A DNA stretch of 5,615 bases from Planctomycetaceae bacterium (GTDB lineage Bacteria > Planctomycetota > Planctomycetia > Pirellulales > Pirellulaceae), in NCBI GenBank assembly GCA_007124535.1, contig SLEY01000543.1:1-5615 (forward strand). The letters are read 5' to 3'. Shown piece after piece: positions 5,599 to 5,615 of the stretch. Each line of letters opens with the position of its first letter. Positions within the stretch are counted from its first letter, which is position 1. The notes under the pieces were generated by a model. The model was not told the origin of the DNA and searched no databases. It was given only the letters and a program-made list of their open reading frames with translations. Position numbers and translations under genes: made by a program.

Positions 5599-5615
5599 GC
5601 GGCAACCCCACTCGG

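Overview
The window looks like an ordinary stretch of chromosome from a planctomycete, probably of the Pirellulales type. The inference rests on family content: a DUF1559 prepilin-like protein with an H-X9-DG motif, a DUF1570 secreted protein with an HEATH motif, and a Gfo/Idh/MocA oxidoreductase carrying a twin-arginine signal. All three families are strongly expanded in, or typical of, Planctomycetes. The DNA is GC-rich throughout and nothing in the coding style suggests recent transfer.

Layout: (1) positions 1-566 hold the 3' end of hemB (porphobilinogen synthase), truncated by the window edge. (2) A DUF1559 pseudopilin-like gene lies on the minus strand (567-1571), tail to tail with hemB; their stop codons abut exactly in the palindrome TGATCA. 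(3) A 210-base divergent intergenic region (1572-1781) separates it from (4) a NifS/IscS-type cysteine desulfurase (1782-2918). (5) After 45 bases comes a DUF1570 putative exported zinc metallopeptidase (2964-4109). (6) A 178-base intergenic region holds a perfect 15-bp inverted repeat closed by a GGAA tetraloop. (7) It is followed by a Tat-exported Gfo/Idh/MocA-family oxidoreductase (4288-5598). The last 17 bases hold nothing recognisable.

The genes do not form one pathway. HemB (tetrapyrrole synthesis) and the cysteine desulfurase (sulfur mobilisation for Fe-S clusters or tRNA thiolation) are cytoplasmic housekeeping enzymes. The other three are envelope or exported proteins of lineage-expanded families. 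The desulfurase and DUF1570 genes are close enough to share a transcript, although a TATACT box sits just before the second one.

I see no RNA gene, CRISPR array, insertion sequence, toxin-antitoxin pair or defence system. The most noteworthy non-coding signal is the 4175-4208 hairpin. The most noteworthy protein points are the Ala at the prepilin cleavage site, the uncharacterised HEATH/EG putative metallopeptidase, and the Glu aligned with the usual catalytic Asp in the oxidoreductase.
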